A DNA stretch of 6,990 nt from an uncultured Collinsella sp. (GTDB taxonomy: Bacteria > Actinomycetota > Coriobacteriia > Coriobacteriales > Coriobacteriaceae): the NCBI GenBank assembly GCA_900550595.1, contig URTB01000072.1, forward strand, positions 1 through 6,990, in the 5' to 3' direction. A model generated the notes under the pieces. That model saw only the letters and a list, made by a program, of their open reading frames with translations, was not told where the DNA came from and ran no database searches. Made by a program: the position numbers and the translations under genes. The number at the start of each line of letters is the position of its first letter. Positions within the stretch are counted from its first letter, which is position 1. Positions 5,472-6,990 of the stretch are shown piece after piece.

Positions 5472-6842
5472 ATGCGCAGATCAATCGAGTCCGTTATCGA
5501 ATCATGGGCGACAAAGGACGCCTCACGCCCCCTCCTCATCCGTGGTGCGCGACGCGTAGGCAAAACGTACGCTGCCGAGGAAATCGGCAGGCGAATCGCC
5601 GGCGATGCGTTTGTCAAACTCGACTTTCAGACCGATCTTGAGCTGATCGCTCCGCTGTTCGATTGTCCCACCGACGACGTTGACACCATCGTGGCGCGGA
5701 TTTCAGACTATAAACGCGCCCCCATTCGCAAAGAAACCACCTTCATCCTGTTTGACGAGGTGCAGCTCTGCGAACGGGCGCTCAACTCGCTTCGCTTTTT
5801 TTCGGGTTCGGGCTGGCGCATATGCGCGACCGGCAGTCAGCTCGGCGTCGCCACGCGCAAACGTAAGCTGCCTTTTCCCAGCGGCGTTCGTCAAGAGACC
5901 ATGCATCCTATGTCGTTCGAGGAGTTTCTCTGGGCGCTCGATGAGGAGCAGATGGCCGATGCCATTCGTACCCACGCCGGCACGCTCGAGACCTACGCCG
6001 CGCACCAAGCCGCGCTCAGCCTGTTTCATCGATACCAGATCGTGGGCGGCATGCCCGCCGCCGTCAACGCATATCGCAAGACGTTATCCATCGAGGATGC
6101 GCGCGTCGAGCAGCGCGAAATCAACGAGACCTATACCGCCGATATGACCGACCCCGAAAACGGGATCAGCGGCGTGGCGGCACGCAAGGTCTGGCGCTCC
6201 ATTCCGTCCCAGCTGCTGAGATCGTCCACAAAAAAATTCAAGTACTCCGAGGTCGAACGCGGAGGCCGTCGCGCCAAGCTTATCGAGCCGCTCGACTGGC
6301 TCGAAGGCGCCGGTATCATATCGGTCAACAACCTGACCGAAGGCATCGAGCCTCCCCTCGTTCCCTTCGACGACGAAGATGGAAGTTTCTTTAAGGTCTA
6401 TCTTCTCGATACCGGCCTCATGTTCTACAAACTCGGCATCAACCCGAGGCTCTGGCTCGACCTCAAAGAAGATTCCGCCATAGCGCTATCTTCCGACTTC
6501 CGAGGCGCCCTGGCGGAAAACTCGGTCATGCAAGCATTTTCGGGTAACAGCTTGCAGACGTATTACTGGGTGCCGCCGTCGTCTTGGAAGACGACCGGCG
6601 AGCTCGATTTTCTACTTCAGACCGACCGTATGGAAATCGTGCCCGTCGAGGTAAAGTCCGCACGCAACGTGCGCGCGAGAACCCTCGGGTCGTTCATGGA
6701 CAAAGCCCGATCGCCATATGCCTACATTTTGTCCGAGAACAATTTTTTCCGCAGCGAAACCGATGACGGGCGCGAGCTACGCCACCTCCCCTTGTACGCA
6801 GCGGGCTTTATTGGAGCAAACTGCCTCAAGAGCAGTCTGTAA
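5472..6842 (+). CDS. AAA_14/DUF4143 ATP-binding protein with nuclease-fold C-terminus
   Basis: Member of the large family of AAA_14-DUF4143 proteins found in many copies in gut bacteria and archaea; its biological role is not established. The ATG at 5472 follows GGAAAGG with a 7-nt gap; 456 residues is normal length. The N-terminal P-loop ATPase shows Walker A GARRVGKT (25-32), Walker B FILFDEVQ (91-98) and a sensor-like ATGSQ (119-123). The linker has the family motif GGMPAAV (192-198). The DUF4143 part has VYLLDTGLM (309-317), RGALAENSV (344-352), GELDFLLQ (376-383) and VPVEVKS (390-396). Glu349, Asp379, Glu393 and Lys395 match the order of a PD-(D/E)xK nuclease-type site, so cleavage or DNA binding is possible but unproven. 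The phased repeat array directly upstream suggests tight or self-regulated expression. All key motifs appear intact, with no frameshift. Confidence 0.93.
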   Translation: MRRSIESVIESWATKDASRPLLIRGARRVGKTYAAEEIGRRIAGDAFVKLDFQTDLELIAPLFDCPTDDVDTIVARISDYKRAPIRKETTFILFDEVQLCERALNSLRFFSGSGWRICATGSQLGVATRKRKLPFPSGVRQETMHPMSFEEFLWALDEEQMADAIRTHAGTLETYAAHQAALSLFHRYQIVGGMPAAVNAYRKTLSIEDARVEQREINETYTADMTDPENGISGVAARKVWRSIPSQLLRSSTKKFKYSEVERGGRRAKLIEPLDWLEGAGIISVNNLTEGIEPPLVPFDDEDGSFFKVYLLDTGLMFYKLGINPRLWLDLKEDSAIALSSDFRGALAENSVMQAFSGNSLQTYYWVPPSSWKTTGELDFLLQTDRMEIVPVEVKSARNVRARTLGSFMDKARSPYAYILSENNFFRSETDDGRELRHLPLYAAGFIGANCLKSSL

Positions 6843-6875
6843 GCCCTGCACGACCGCCTAGAAAGGAAACCGCTC

Positions 6876-6990
6876 ATGCAACGCATACTGTTTATCTGCC
6901 ATGGCAACATCTGTCGCTCGACGATGGCTGAGTCGGTGTTTACCGAGCTGGTGCGGCGCGCCGGGCGCGCGGGCGAGTTTGTCATTGACT
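6876..6990 (+). CDS. Low-molecular-weight protein tyrosine phosphatase, N-terminal fragment
   Basis: Cytoplasmic phosphatase of the arsenate-reductase-like fold that removes phosphate from protein tyrosine residues; bacterial members often act with tyrosine kinases on capsule or exopolysaccharide export, though here no such genes are visible. Only 38 codons are in the window and the frame is open at the right edge. The catalytic P-loop CHGNICRS (residues 8-15) directly follows the first strand RILFI, giving the C-x5-R-S signature with nucleophile Cys8 and Arg14; the following MAES fits the family pattern. His9 replaces the more usual Leu or Val. The ATG follows AAGGA with an 8-nt gap. It starts 33 nt after the ATPase stop with no terminator between, so co-transcription is plausible. 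This gene was found by direct translation because the frame has no stop inside the window. Confidence 0.9.
   Translation, partial: MQRILFICHGNICRSTMAESVFTELVRRAGRAGEFVID

Noticed and set aside
5326..5559. A short plus-strand frame encoding an 11-residue repeat (VFEIHAF, VFQVHEI, VSEVHEI)
   Set aside because: The repeat follows from the 33-bp period being a multiple of three, so every frame through the array looks repetitive. It overlaps the well-supported ATPase gene in another frame. A real repeat peptide is not excluded but has no support.

Overview
The window is a gene-dense, fairly GC-rich bacterial chromosome segment. Several signs point to a gut actinobacterium of the Coriobacteriia (Collinsella-like): GC-rich codon choice, clear GGAGG-type ribosome binding sites, a twin-arginine (Tat) lipoprotein as transporter binding protein, and palindromic repeats between genes. 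The lineage is inferred from style and gene content only; no rRNA or marker gene is present.

Left part, minus strand (1-1660): the end of an amino-acid ABC transporter operon. A Tat-type lipoprotein binding protein (family 3) is followed 9 nt later by a HisM-type permease, which runs off the left edge. An ATPase subunit would be expected beyond that edge. Middle, minus strand (1924-3763): an acidic, single-pass membrane protein of unknown function, then a LacX-like aldose 1-epimerase, probably co-transcribed. A Rho-independent terminator after the epimerase lies inside a 91-bp imperfect palindrome and separates this unit from the transporter operon.

A divergent intergenic region (3764-4023) carries two palindromic elements: an 18-bp-arm inverted repeat and a 14-bp-arm hairpin of REP type. 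To its right, on the plus strand, are a DHA1-type MFS efflux transporter with a TTG start (4024-5277), an AAA_14/DUF4143 ATPase (5472-6842) and the first 38 codons of a low-molecular-weight protein tyrosine phosphatase (6876 to the right edge). The last two are 33 nt apart and may share a transcript.

The most distinctive signal lies just upstream of the DUF4143 ATPase. Three copies of a palindromic 27-bp motif (19-bp core) sit in an AT-rich stretch with an exact 33-bp period, about three helical turns. The last copy ends one base before the Shine-Dalgarno sequence. This looks like a cooperative operator array, or a recognition array for the ATPase/nuclease-fold protein itself. I recognise no described system with this arrangement.
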